Source: CAYRFQ01 sp964423615
GTDB taxonomy: Bacteria > Planctomycetota > Planctomycetia > Gemmatales > Gemmataceae
DNA length: 64,000 nt
Reading direction: 5' to 3'
NCBI GenBank assembly: GCA_964423615.1
Contig: CAYRFQ010000009.1
Location: 107,702 to 171,701, forward strand
The translations under genes were made by a program, and so were the position numbers. Below the pieces are notes generated by a model. That model was not told the origin of the DNA, ran no database searches, and saw only the letters and a list, made by a program, of their open reading frames with translations. This document shows positions 8,796 to 16,107 of this stretch, in pieces. The first letter of the stretch is position 1, and every line of letters begins with the position of its first letter.

Positions 8796-9800
8796 ATGCG
8801 ACCAGCCGCGACCATTCTGATCACGAGCTTGCTTGTATTGGTGCAACCAACCAATGTGTGGGCTGAGGCGAAAATCGACAAGAAGACTCAAAAGGCGGTC
8901 GACAAAGCTTTGAAGTGGTTGTCCGAACGCCAGAATGATCAGGACGGTTCGTGGAGTGATCCTCGCTATCCTCACAACACGGCTATCACGTCTTTCGCCC
9001 TTATGGCGTTCATGTCTCAGGGACACTTGCCGGGTCAGGGCTTTTATGGTCCGGAGGTCGCCAAGGGAGCGCGGTTTCTGATGGCAGCCCAGCGAAAATC
9101 GGATGGATATCTAGTTGGGGCTCGGGGCGGGAACATGTATTGCCACGGCATGGCGACGTTGGCACTGGCCGAACTGTGGGGAAGCACTGGGGATAAACAA
9201 GTCAAGCCCGTCGTGCAAAAGGCGGTGGATCTGATCGTTCGATCTCAGTATCGAGATGGTGGTTGGCGGTACGAACCGCGCCCGAGTGGGTCGGACATTT
9301 CTGTCACGATCATGCAAGTCATGGCTCTCCGTGCTGCCAGGAACGGTGGGCTTCATGTTCCGGACAAGACTTTAACGAAGGCTATTAACTACATCAAAAG
9401 TTGCTACGACAAACGGTCCGGTGGATTTACGTACCAGCCTCGCAATCGCGCCCCTGGTTTCGCCAGGACCGCTGCCGGGACTTGCGTCCTGTACCTGACC
9501 GGAAAGTATGACGCCAAGGAGATCAAACGGGCGGTTGGCTACATGCAAAAGAATTATGGTCGACGCCGTAGCCATTACTGGTATGGTCTCTATTACGCGG
9601 CTCATGCGATGCACCAAGTCGGTGGCAAGGAGTGGGATGCTTGGTACCGCAAGATGACGCAAGAACTCCTGCCCAAACAGAGCAACAACGGCAGTTGGAG
9701 CCGGTTGGAAGGAACACGGGTTGGTCCGGTTTATCAGACGAGCATCGCCGTGATCATCCTTTCGGTGCCCGCGCACTATCTGCCGATCTTTCAGAGATAA
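8796..9800 (+). CDS. Secreted prenyltransferase/squalene-oxidase-repeat protein
   Basis: A 334-aa protein with a signal peptide (residues 1-23, ending near VWAEA) followed by alpha/alpha-toroid repeats of the terpenoid-cyclase/prenyltransferase fold. Repeat cores include LKWLSERQNDQDGSWSD, LIVRSQYRDGGWRYEP, IKSCYDKRSGGFTYQP and MTQELLPKQSNNGSWS. The D-G-S/G-W and GGW/GGF signatures match the QW-type repeats. There is no DxDD protonation motif of a true squalene-hopene cyclase, so a binding or structural role in the periplasm is more likely than cyclisation. ATG 8796 has AGGA about 8 nt upstream. The gene is convergent with the DUF1152 gene, with only a 50-bp gap. Confidence 0.85.
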   Translation: MRPAATILITSLLVLVQPTNVWAEAKIDKKTQKAVDKALKWLSERQNDQDGSWSDPRYPHNTAITSFALMAFMSQGHLPGQGFYGPEVAKGARFLMAAQRKSDGYLVGARGGNMYCHGMATLALAELWGSTGDKQVKPVVQKAVDLIVRSQYRDGGWRYEPRPSGSDISVTIMQVMALRAARNGGLHVPDKTLTKAINYIKSCYDKRSGGFTYQPRNRAPGFARTAAGTCVLYLTGKYDAKEIKRAVGYMQKNYGRRRSHYWYGLYYAAHAMHQVGGKEWDAWYRKMTQELLPKQSNNGSWSRLEGTRVGPVYQTSIAVIILSVPAHYLPIFQR

Positions 9801-9850
9801 GGCATCAGATATTTCGGCCAAGGCGTTTCGGTTTTTCCAACGACGGACCA

Positions 9851-10795
9851 TCACAACGGTATCTGCTTCCTTGATCGTGGTTGGCAGTGCATTCGATAAT
9901 GGGCAATGACGTCATCTACCTCAGTGAATGTCCAAGTTTGCTTGACTGGATCGAGGTACTTGATTCGGTTGGCGACATGATCGAGACGGAACGTCCAGTA
10001 CAGACTCATGAGCGGGTTGATGAACAACTCGGTTCCACGAGTTCGACGCGTCGCGTGGTAATTGCCGAAACGACCTTCCAGAGCACTCAAAATCGAACTT
10101 GAGACGATGCTGACGCGGTGCGACATGCATTCGAACACATACTCGCAAGCCTCACGATAGCGTTGGGCTTCGGGCATTTCTTGCAGCAACGAAAACGTTC
10201 CCAGATAGCCGCCGGTTTGGATGAGGTCTGCAACTCCTTCGAGATAATCGTAGTGACTGACGCCGTGAAAGGCGTCGATGCCGAAGCCAAGACAGACGAG
10301 GTACTTGTTGGCGACTTCGAGTTCATCCACGGCTGCAATGCTGACGATGTCTTCGTGCGGGGTGCCGAGGCCGGCCTCGTCGCCACGCATCAGACTGTCG
10401 GTTCCTCCATCCACAAGCACGACTGTATCGAGTTGATGTGTTTGGGCGATGTGTTGGTAACTTTGGAGTAGTGGTTTCACACCCTCACGGGCAAAACAAT
10501 AGACGGGCACTTCTTCGCCTCGTTCGCAAAACCACTGGCTGAGGTAACATTCGGGGAAGTACGAATGGGCTCCCAACGAGTCTGACGTTACGACTCGCAA
10601 GGCCTGGGTAGGTCGCTTTCCAGATGCACTACCGATGTCCGAGAATGAGAGATTGGCGAGCCATACTTCTTTCCCGGCTTGCCGTAAGGCGAAATACAGC
10701 GGCAACCCGCAAAAGACATCGTAGCCACCGCCAGCGCCCGCAACGAGAACTCGTTTAGACGATTCGAGTTCGGTCCAAATTGGAAGTTGGAGCAT
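9851..10795 (-). CDS. DUF1152 family protein
   Basis: A 314-aa cytosolic protein. The N-terminal glycine-rich segment VLVAGAGGGYDVFCGLPLYF and the VVLVDGGTDSLMRGDE motif with conserved acids are typical of DUF1152, whose biochemical activity is not established. Other conserved-looking parts are GLGTPHEDIVSIAAVDEL and GFGIDAFHGVSHYDYLE. There is no signal peptide or membrane segment. The start is ATG 10795 (MLQLPIWTEL). The gene is isolated: convergent with the prenyltransferase-fold gene at its 3' end and 231 bp from the lipoprotein hydrolase on the same strand at its 5' end. Confidence 0.82.
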   Translation of the reverse strand: MLQLPIWTELESSKRVLVAGAGGGYDVFCGLPLYFALRQAGKEVWLANLSFSDIGSASGKRPTQALRVVTSDSLGAHSYFPECYLSQWFCERGEEVPVYCFAREGVKPLLQSYQHIAQTHQLDTVVLVDGGTDSLMRGDEAGLGTPHEDIVSIAAVDELEVANKYLVCLGFGIDAFHGVSHYDYLEGVADLIQTGGYLGTFSLLQEMPEAQRYREACEYVFECMSHRVSIVSSSILSALEGRFGNYHATRRTRGTELFINPLMSLYWTFRLDHVANRIKYLDPVKQTWTFTEVDDVIAHYRMHCQPRSRKQIPL

Positions 10796-11026
10796 CTTAT
10801 CGTCCTCAACTCGGGTCGGTTGTCGAAAAGGGAATCCCTTTCGATGACACTTTTTGTGATGGGGAAGTTCGGGTTCGGGGAGTACCTGGCTATTCTGAAC
10901 GGGCTACGGTGACGTTGGCCTTTGGAAAAAAAAGAAACGACACAAACAAGCGTATAGTTGGTTTGAGCGGCTTATGCCACGACGGACCAACGAACGTTTT
11001 CTTGGTGCGGTTTACGGTCGTGTTGG

Positions 11027-13063
11027 TTATCTCGATTGAGCGAATTCCGGCGGCTCCAGGAGCTGGGTTTGGGCTTGGCCGAGAGGTACTGGTAGACGCC
11101 GAACTCGGCTGTCGAGTTCATGGAGATGGAGGTAGAGAATTCGTCGGACCTCCAGCATCGTTCGAGGATGTTGGTGTAAAACGATGTGGTGGCCAGGGAC
11201 CAACAATTCTGATTCGCTGCCATCGACATGGGCGCTCGAATAGTGGACGACTCCGTCGTCACTGGTCTTTCCGGTTCCGTTGTAGACGCCGATAACGGAA
11301 TGATACTTGACGCCTTGGGGTGGCGGTCGCTCGGCGAGAACGTGTAAGGCGGGCGATTTGGGACTTAACAAGTCGATACTCGTCGGGATGCGACCGTTGT
11401 ACCAGAGGCCTCCGTTGACCTTCCAAAAACCGGGGTTGCGAGACGTAAGGTCGTCGGTGACTTTCATGAGTTTCTTTGGCAGGCGGATGAGGCTGTTGAC
11501 GGTCCGGCCAAGAAGCGAAGGACTCAAGTTCGAACCTCGGTGAGGTGTGCCCAAAAAGACGACGCGCTTGATACACCGTTGTTGCTCAAAAAAGAACAAT
11601 CGATGGAGTCTCTTTTTGACGTCCGGAGTGGCTTTGACTCGTTCGAACGGTTGTTCCGACGCAAGATGCCAAAAATCGTATTCGCTATCCTGTGTCGTGA
11701 GCTTTCCGATCAGTCCCCCCATGCTGTGGCCGACGTAGATCATCTGGTCGAACGCGGGGTCGTTGCGGTGTGGATCGACTTCGGCACGGAGTCGCGAGAG
11801 GGCCTGACGCAATTCTGCTGCCGAGGACAAATACGGATGACTCGAGGGGTAAAGATAGAACAGAAATTGATATTTCTCGTTCAAGACGGGATCGGCCCGG
11901 AGTTCATTGAACAACGGCGCCCAGGTCAACGGTGAAGAGAATAACCCATGGACCATGAGGACGGGGATCTTGCCCTTTTGGTAGGGCTCGAACATGTAAA
12001 TTCCGCGTCGTCCCTCCAAATCGTCGTCGGTCAGGAGCCCCGAGTACTCGACGCCATGCAGATCGGTGCGACTCAAGAAATAGGCGAGGGGGGTCGTGAG
12101 GTCGCGTTCGAGTGGAACTATGCGGTTGTTGACTTTGATCTTTTGGACTCGTAGGGGGTTGTAAAGTTCGAGACTTCCCGACTTCCGCGCGCCGAGGTCG
12201 GCGAGGGTTCCCTCGAATCGGAAAAACGCGGTCACAGGGAAGCTGACTTCCTTTGGGTAGAACGTGTGTCCGGGTGCTGTGTTGGGAACGTTGGCGCGGG
12301 TGCCGATCAAAGGAACGCCGAGACCGTAGGTCTTGTAATGGTTGGTGAGGCCAACGACCTGGAAGTCCGAAGCGAACAACAGCACGCCGAATTCTTGTGG
12401 ACGCCAGGGAAATCCGTGATGGGTGACGGATAGACAAAATTTTGAACCGTCGGCGTTGGCCAAGTGGAGTAGTTGTCTCGAGTCGAGTCGTCCAACTTTT
12501 TGAGCTGCGCGTATGCACTTTTCCAGACCGTTGTTGTAGAGATCACACGCCAGTCGAAATCTCGGATCGAAGGCTTCTTCGGGTGTGTGTTGGACGGGAG
12601 GTACACTGACGGTTTGGATGGGCCGGCCATGTTTGGCATATCCACATAGTGGATCAGGCTGGGGGCAGTTGTTTCCAAAGAGAAAATGGTACGAATACCC
12701 AGCGCAAAGGTAATAGTAGGCGAGGGCCTCGGAGCTGTTGCGTCGTTCGAGCTGTTGGCCGAATAGGTAGCACATGTCGGCCAGGGCGAATATCCAGTCG
12801 GGGTCGGGTTGTTCGACAGCGAGTTGGTGTAGCTTGGCGTAGGCTTCTGTCGGGTTTCGGTCGTAGACTGTTTCGAGGTCCAACCTCCGAAGCGTTTGCT
12901 TGGTCCTTGGAGAAATGTCATCGCCCTGGCCAACGGTAGCTCGCCAGGCGGACAATAACGGATATTGATTGGTCTTGCGGACCCCGAGACTCGTCCCGCA
13001 CCCTGCGAGGGCGAATGCGAAGAGCACCAGACAACGTAGAGAGAGTTGTGGCGATCGGTTCAA
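11027..13063 (-). CDS. Lipoprotein alpha/beta-hydrolase (lipase/esterase-like)
   Basis: A 678-aa protein. The signal peptide has a lipobox LAGC (Cys22), so it is probably a lipid-anchored exported protein. The N-terminal ~350 residues resemble no domain I can name. An alpha/beta-hydrolase domain follows: the oxyanion-side strand IPVLMVHGLFSSPLTW, nucleophile elbow VGHSMGGLIGKL, and FLGTPHRGSNLSPSLL as in class-3-type lipases. The GYSYHFLFGNNCPQPD region is Cys-rich. A likely catalytic His lies in the late SDDGVVHYSSA or LVPGHHIVLHQHP segment. Substrate unknown. ATG 13063 is the first start and gives a complete signal peptide. Divergent from the DUF1080 gene. Confidence 0.85.
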   Translation of the reverse strand: MNRSPQLSLRCLVLFAFALAGCGTSLGVRKTNQYPLLSAWRATVGQGDDISPRTKQTLRRLDLETVYDRNPTEAYAKLHQLAVEQPDPDWIFALADMCYLFGQQLERRNSSEALAYYYLCAGYSYHFLFGNNCPQPDPLCGYAKHGRPIQTVSVPPVQHTPEEAFDPRFRLACDLYNNGLEKCIRAAQKVGRLDSRQLLHLANADGSKFCLSVTHHGFPWRPQEFGVLLFASDFQVVGLTNHYKTYGLGVPLIGTRANVPNTAPGHTFYPKEVSFPVTAFFRFEGTLADLGARKSGSLELYNPLRVQKIKVNNRIVPLERDLTTPLAYFLSRTDLHGVEYSGLLTDDDLEGRRGIYMFEPYQKGKIPVLMVHGLFSSPLTWAPLFNELRADPVLNEKYQFLFYLYPSSHPYLSSAAELRQALSRLRAEVDPHRNDPAFDQMIYVGHSMGGLIGKLTTQDSEYDFWHLASEQPFERVKATPDVKKRLHRLFFFEQQRCIKRVVFLGTPHRGSNLSPSLLGRTVNSLIRLPKKLMKVTDDLTSRNPGFWKVNGGLWYNGRIPTSIDLLSPKSPALHVLAERPPPQGVKYHSVIGVYNGTGKTSDDGVVHYSSAHVDGSESELLVPGHHIVLHQHPRTMLEVRRILYLHLHELDSRVRRLPVPLGQAQTQLLEPPEFAQSR

Positions 13064-13400
13064 AAGCTCATCCCTCTCTTGGTGACGGATTCACCAGATA
13101 TCGGCATCACACGACGCGGAGAATAGCAAAAGGTCCGAACGGGTCAAGGTACGAAAGGAACTCGACCGGGTAGGGCTCTGGATTTGGGAGTTGTTTTTGG
13201 TCGGATGAAGTGGTGGCCACGGCCGGGCGTGACGGTTCTTTGCAAGCGAAAACAGGAGGACGGGACGACGGAGTGAGGCTGGTACTTTCTCCAAAATCCT
13301 GTGGGGTAACTGGTGTCCTTGCCGACCGCTCTCGTTGGAGCTAACATACTCCACCGTTGTGAACCATCTTGTTCTCCATACCAAACCGAGGAATTCCACT
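13064..13400 (+). other. Divergent intergenic region without a gene
   Basis: 337 bp between the divergently read hydrolase and DUF1080 genes, presumably holding both promoters. GAGGAA at 13388-13393 is the Shine-Dalgarno for the GTG start at 13401. I see no convincing gene, repeat or paired stem otherwise. Confidence 0.5.
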
Positions 13401-14036
13401 GTGAAACACCTAATGGTAGGAAGTGCGTTGTTGTCGGCCCTGGTGCTCAACACATTCGAAACGACAGCCCATGCCCAGGACAAAACGAAAGAAAAATGGG
13501 TCCAGCTTTTCAACGGCAAGAATTTGGATGGTTGGAAAACCCATCCGAAATCTCCCGGCGATTGGAAAGTCGAAGACGGCGTCATCGTCGGAAGGTGCGA
13601 GATCCGAAAGCCCAGCCACCTTTATAGCGAACGCGGTGACTATAAGAATTTTCGATACCGAATCGAAGCGAAGATCAGCGACAAGGGAAACAGCGGTCAA
13701 TACTTCCGGGCCAAATTTAGTCCTGGGTATCCACCTGGATATGAAGCTCAAATCAACAGCAATTTCCCGCCTGACCCTCAACGAACCGGTAGTCTTTACA
13801 ACTTCGTGAAAATCCGCCGACGACTTGTCAAGCCGAACACGTGGTTCACACAAGAAGTGATCGCCAAAGGAAATCACATCATTGTAAAGGTCAACGACAA
13901 GGAATTGTATTATTTTGTCGATCCCAAGAACACGCACGAAGTCGGTCATTTTGCCATTCAAGGTCATCCGCCTGCCCGAGGTACCAAGGCTTCGGTGATT
14001 TACATCAAGAAGGTCGAAGTGATGGAGTTGCCGTAA
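13401..14036 (+). CDS. Secreted DUF1080 (3-keto-disaccharide hydrolase-type) protein
   Basis: A 211-aa exported protein with a signal peptide ending around TAHAQ, then one DUF1080 jelly-roll domain: KWVQLFNGKNLDGWK, DWKVEDGVIVGR, NSGQYFRAKFSPGYPPGYE, GHFAIQGH and the C-terminal VIYIKKVEVMEL. Members of this concanavalin-like family act on or bind glycans (3-keto-glycoside hydrolases have been characterised) and are greatly expanded in planctomycetes. GTG 13401 is chosen because GAGGAA sits 7 nt upstream and the signal peptide begins there; an upstream in-frame ATG at 13335 would add a non-signal stretch. It stands alone. Substrate not inferable. Confidence 0.92.
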   Translation: MKHLMVGSALLSALVLNTFETTAHAQDKTKEKWVQLFNGKNLDGWKTHPKSPGDWKVEDGVIVGRCEIRKPSHLYSERGDYKNFRYRIEAKISDKGNSGQYFRAKFSPGYPPGYEAQINSNFPPDPQRTGSLYNFVKIRRRLVKPNTWFTQEVIAKGNHIIVKVNDKELYYFVDPKNTHEVGHFAIQGHPPARGTKASVIYIKKVEVMELP

Positions 14037-14188
14037 CTTTAGCAAGTTAGCATGATGGGAGTTCGTGGGGATTTGTGGAATGTGGTTCCACCTGACTCTT
14101 GGAACCGCCGTCCAAAATTCAGAACCAAATGGCTGATCCTTTCGAATAACAAGGGATGATGTTTGAGCAAGCCAAACGGAGTCCCGAT

Positions 14189-14236
14189 CATCAGCGCAGT
14201 TCATTCGGGTGTTCGTCTCAGTTAGCTGCGCTGATG
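14189..14236 (+). promoter_or_regulatory. 11-bp perfect dyad in the leader of the arsM-like gene
   Basis: CATCAGCGCAG (14189-14199) is exactly complementary to CTGCGCTGATG (14226-14236), with a 26-nt loop. It lies 153 bp after the DUF1080 stop and 187 bp before the methyltransferase ATG. No U-tract follows. It could be a leader-RNA hairpin, an operator dyad, or a factor-independent structure ending the DUF1080 transcript. The remainder of 14037-14422 shows nothing else recognisable. Confidence 0.45.
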
Positions 14237-14422
14237 GGATCGATTCTCGTTGACGTTCGATGACTGGACTTGCGATGTTCTTGACTTCTCGACATCTTTC
14301 AATGGGACGGCCAGATTACACAATAGCTCGCGTCGTCAGGATGGCGTGAAAGAGTCTGGATGACTCTCGAATCCATCCTCTCAAGCCCAAACAGAACTTC
14401 TTCTGGTAAGGAACACTAGACC

Positions 14423-15613
14423 ATGATCTCGGAAAATACGAATTCGAAATCAACATCGTTGAATCAAGAACTGGCGGTAGTGGAACGCTATACGACAGGG
14501 GCCCAGGAAGTCCAAGCCGCTTTGTGTTGTCCTGTCGACTACGAGACGAAGTATTTGGAGATTTTGCCGGAAGAAATTCTTATGAAGGATTACGGGTGCG
14601 GGGACCCTTCCGCGTATGTCCGACCTGAGGATGTAGTCGTTGATCTTGGTTCGGGCGGGGGTAAAGTTTGCTACATCACGTCTCAAATCGTTGGGCCAAA
14701 AGGAAAAGTCATCGGGGTCGATTGTAACCCCGAAATGCTGGCGTTGGCCCGAAAATACCAATCTGAGATGGCCGAGAAAATTGGCTACGGCAACGTCGAG
14801 TTTCGGGCGGGTATGATCCAAGACCTTCAGCTTGACCTGGACTTGCTCGCGGAGAAGCTGAAGGCGCATCCGATTGGCAACGCGAAGGATTGGCTGCAGA
14901 TGCGGCTCGTCGAGCAACAACTGCGACAAGAGCAACCGATGATTGCGAACGACAGCGTCGATTGTGTCATTTCCAATTGTGTGCTGAACCTTGTGCGTCC
15001 TGAAGACCGAAAGATGCTCTTTTCTGAGGTGTTTCGGGTTCTGAAGCGAGGGGGACGTGCGTGCATAAGCGATGTTGTTTGCGACGAGCTGGTTCCTGAG
15101 GAGATGCAAAACGATCCCAAGTTGTGGTCAGGTTGTATCTCGGGAGCCTTCCGCGAAGATTTGTTTCTGAAAGCTTTTGAGGAGGCGGGGTTCCACGGCA
15201 TCCATATTGCGAAGCGAGACCCGGACCCCTGGCAGGTCGTCGAAGGGATTGAATTTCGCGCCGTCACTGTTGTCGCTTACAAAGGCAAGCAAGGTCCTTG
15301 TCTGGAGCGAAATCAAGCTGTTGTATACCGAGGTCCGTTCAATCAGGTCACGGACGATGACGGACATGTCTATCGGCGAGGGGAACGAATGGCCGTGTGT
15401 GATAAGACTTTTCGGTTGCTCCAGCAAGAGCCTTACGCGGGGATGTTTGAGGCTATTTCTCCACGAGTGGACATCCCGTTGGAGGAAGCCGAGGACTACG
15501 ATTCATGTCGGATTGCCATTCGTAGCCCCCAAGAAACCAAAGGCGAAACGTACAAAGAAAGTTCGAAACCGGCTAGCGATTGTTGTGGCCCGGACGAATC
15601 GTCGTGTTGCTGA
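14423..15613 (+). CDS. arsM: ArsM-like arsenite/arsenic SAM methyltransferase
   Basis: A 396-aa SAM-dependent methyltransferase. Motif I is VVVDLGSGGGKVCY (about 71-84), with acidic end GVDCNPEML. ArsM hallmarks follow: VISNCVLNLV, EVFRVLKRGGRACISDVV and LWSGCISGAFRE. Cysteines C35/C36, C59, and those in ISDVVCD and WSGCISG could form the As(III) site. ArsM methylates arsenite stepwise to volatile or less toxic species; related proteins feed arsenosugar synthesis. The C-terminal ~130 residues after the fold carry an extra domain and end in a Cys cluster, DCCGPDESSCC (C387, C388, C395, C396). No other ars gene is adjacent. Substrate other than arsenic is possible. Length exceeds the usual ~280-350. 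Confidence 0.78.
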   Translation: MISENTNSKSTSLNQELAVVERYTTGAQEVQAALCCPVDYETKYLEILPEEILMKDYGCGDPSAYVRPEDVVVDLGSGGGKVCYITSQIVGPKGKVIGVDCNPEMLALARKYQSEMAEKIGYGNVEFRAGMIQDLQLDLDLLAEKLKAHPIGNAKDWLQMRLVEQQLRQEQPMIANDSVDCVISNCVLNLVRPEDRKMLFSEVFRVLKRGGRACISDVVCDELVPEEMQNDPKLWSGCISGAFREDLFLKAFEEAGFHGIHIAKRDPDPWQVVEGIEFRAVTVVAYKGKQGPCLERNQAVVYRGPFNQVTDDDGHVYRRGERMAVCDKTFRLLQQEPYAGMFEAISPRVDIPLEEAEDYDSCRIAIRSPQETKGETYKESSKPASDCCGPDESSCC

Positions 15614-15643
15614 GAGTTGGCTACTTTGTTGAGCTGGGCCAAA

Positions 15644-15694
15644 GTTCCCTTCGAAACCTTTCGGTGCTTGGTGCGGAAAGGTATCGAAGGGAAC
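15644..15694 (+). other. 51-nt two-segment hairpin downstream of arsM
   Basis: GTTCCCTTCGA (15644-15654) pairs with TCGAAGGGAAC (15684-15694). After one A/A mismatch, ACCTTTC (15656-15662) pairs with GAAAGGT (15676-15682), leaving a 13-nt loop. It begins 30 nt after the methyltransferase stop. No U-run follows, so it is a structured 3' end or processing-protective element rather than a textbook intrinsic terminator. Confidence 0.55.
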
Positions 15695-15710
15695 AATGCA
15701 ACGTGAATTC

Positions 15711-16015
15711 TCAAGAATTTTTTCGAAAGTGGCCATTTTTCTGAAAATGACATCGTGCCAAATCCTATTGTATTATGGGGAGATGCGTTCCGAGATGGGA
15801 AATGGCCTCAGAATCACGCGAAAACGCTGTTTTTGGCAAAATTTGTCATACCTGATTTGCATAAGCTATTGAAATGATTGAAGATGCGGAAATAAAGGCG
15901 GCGCAGAAAAGTGCAAGAATGGTGCAGTTTTACTGCAGAAAGTATGCAGGTTTATGTCATTTTTTTGCACTTTTGCTGCAGTTTTTTGTCGGTTTTTTGT
16001 GTCCGGCACGCTTGG
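15711..16015 (+). repeat. Dispersed intergenic repeat, copy 1
   Basis: This segment matches the reverse complement of 34850-35165. The best core is AATCCTATTGTATTATG followed by GGGAGATGCG (15761-15787), one mismatch from copy 2 over 27 bp. Upstream, GGCCATTTTT-TGAAAATG is shared; downstream, ATGC-GAAATAAAGG is shared. The 3' third is a T-rich array in which TGCA or GTC motifs start at 15901, 15912, 15923, 15934, 15945, 15956, 15966, 15977, 15988 and 15999, a period of 10-11 bp. It lies between convergent arsM and clc genes. No ORF is credible, and no terminal inverted repeats mark it as an IS. Confidence 0.75.
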
Positions 16016-16107
16016 TGTGTTCATACCCCAATTCAGAAGGGACCGGTTTTCAGAAAAACTTTGGAAATTTTTCGATAATGTCTGGTTTGGCAGACCGGTG
16101 AGGTTGG

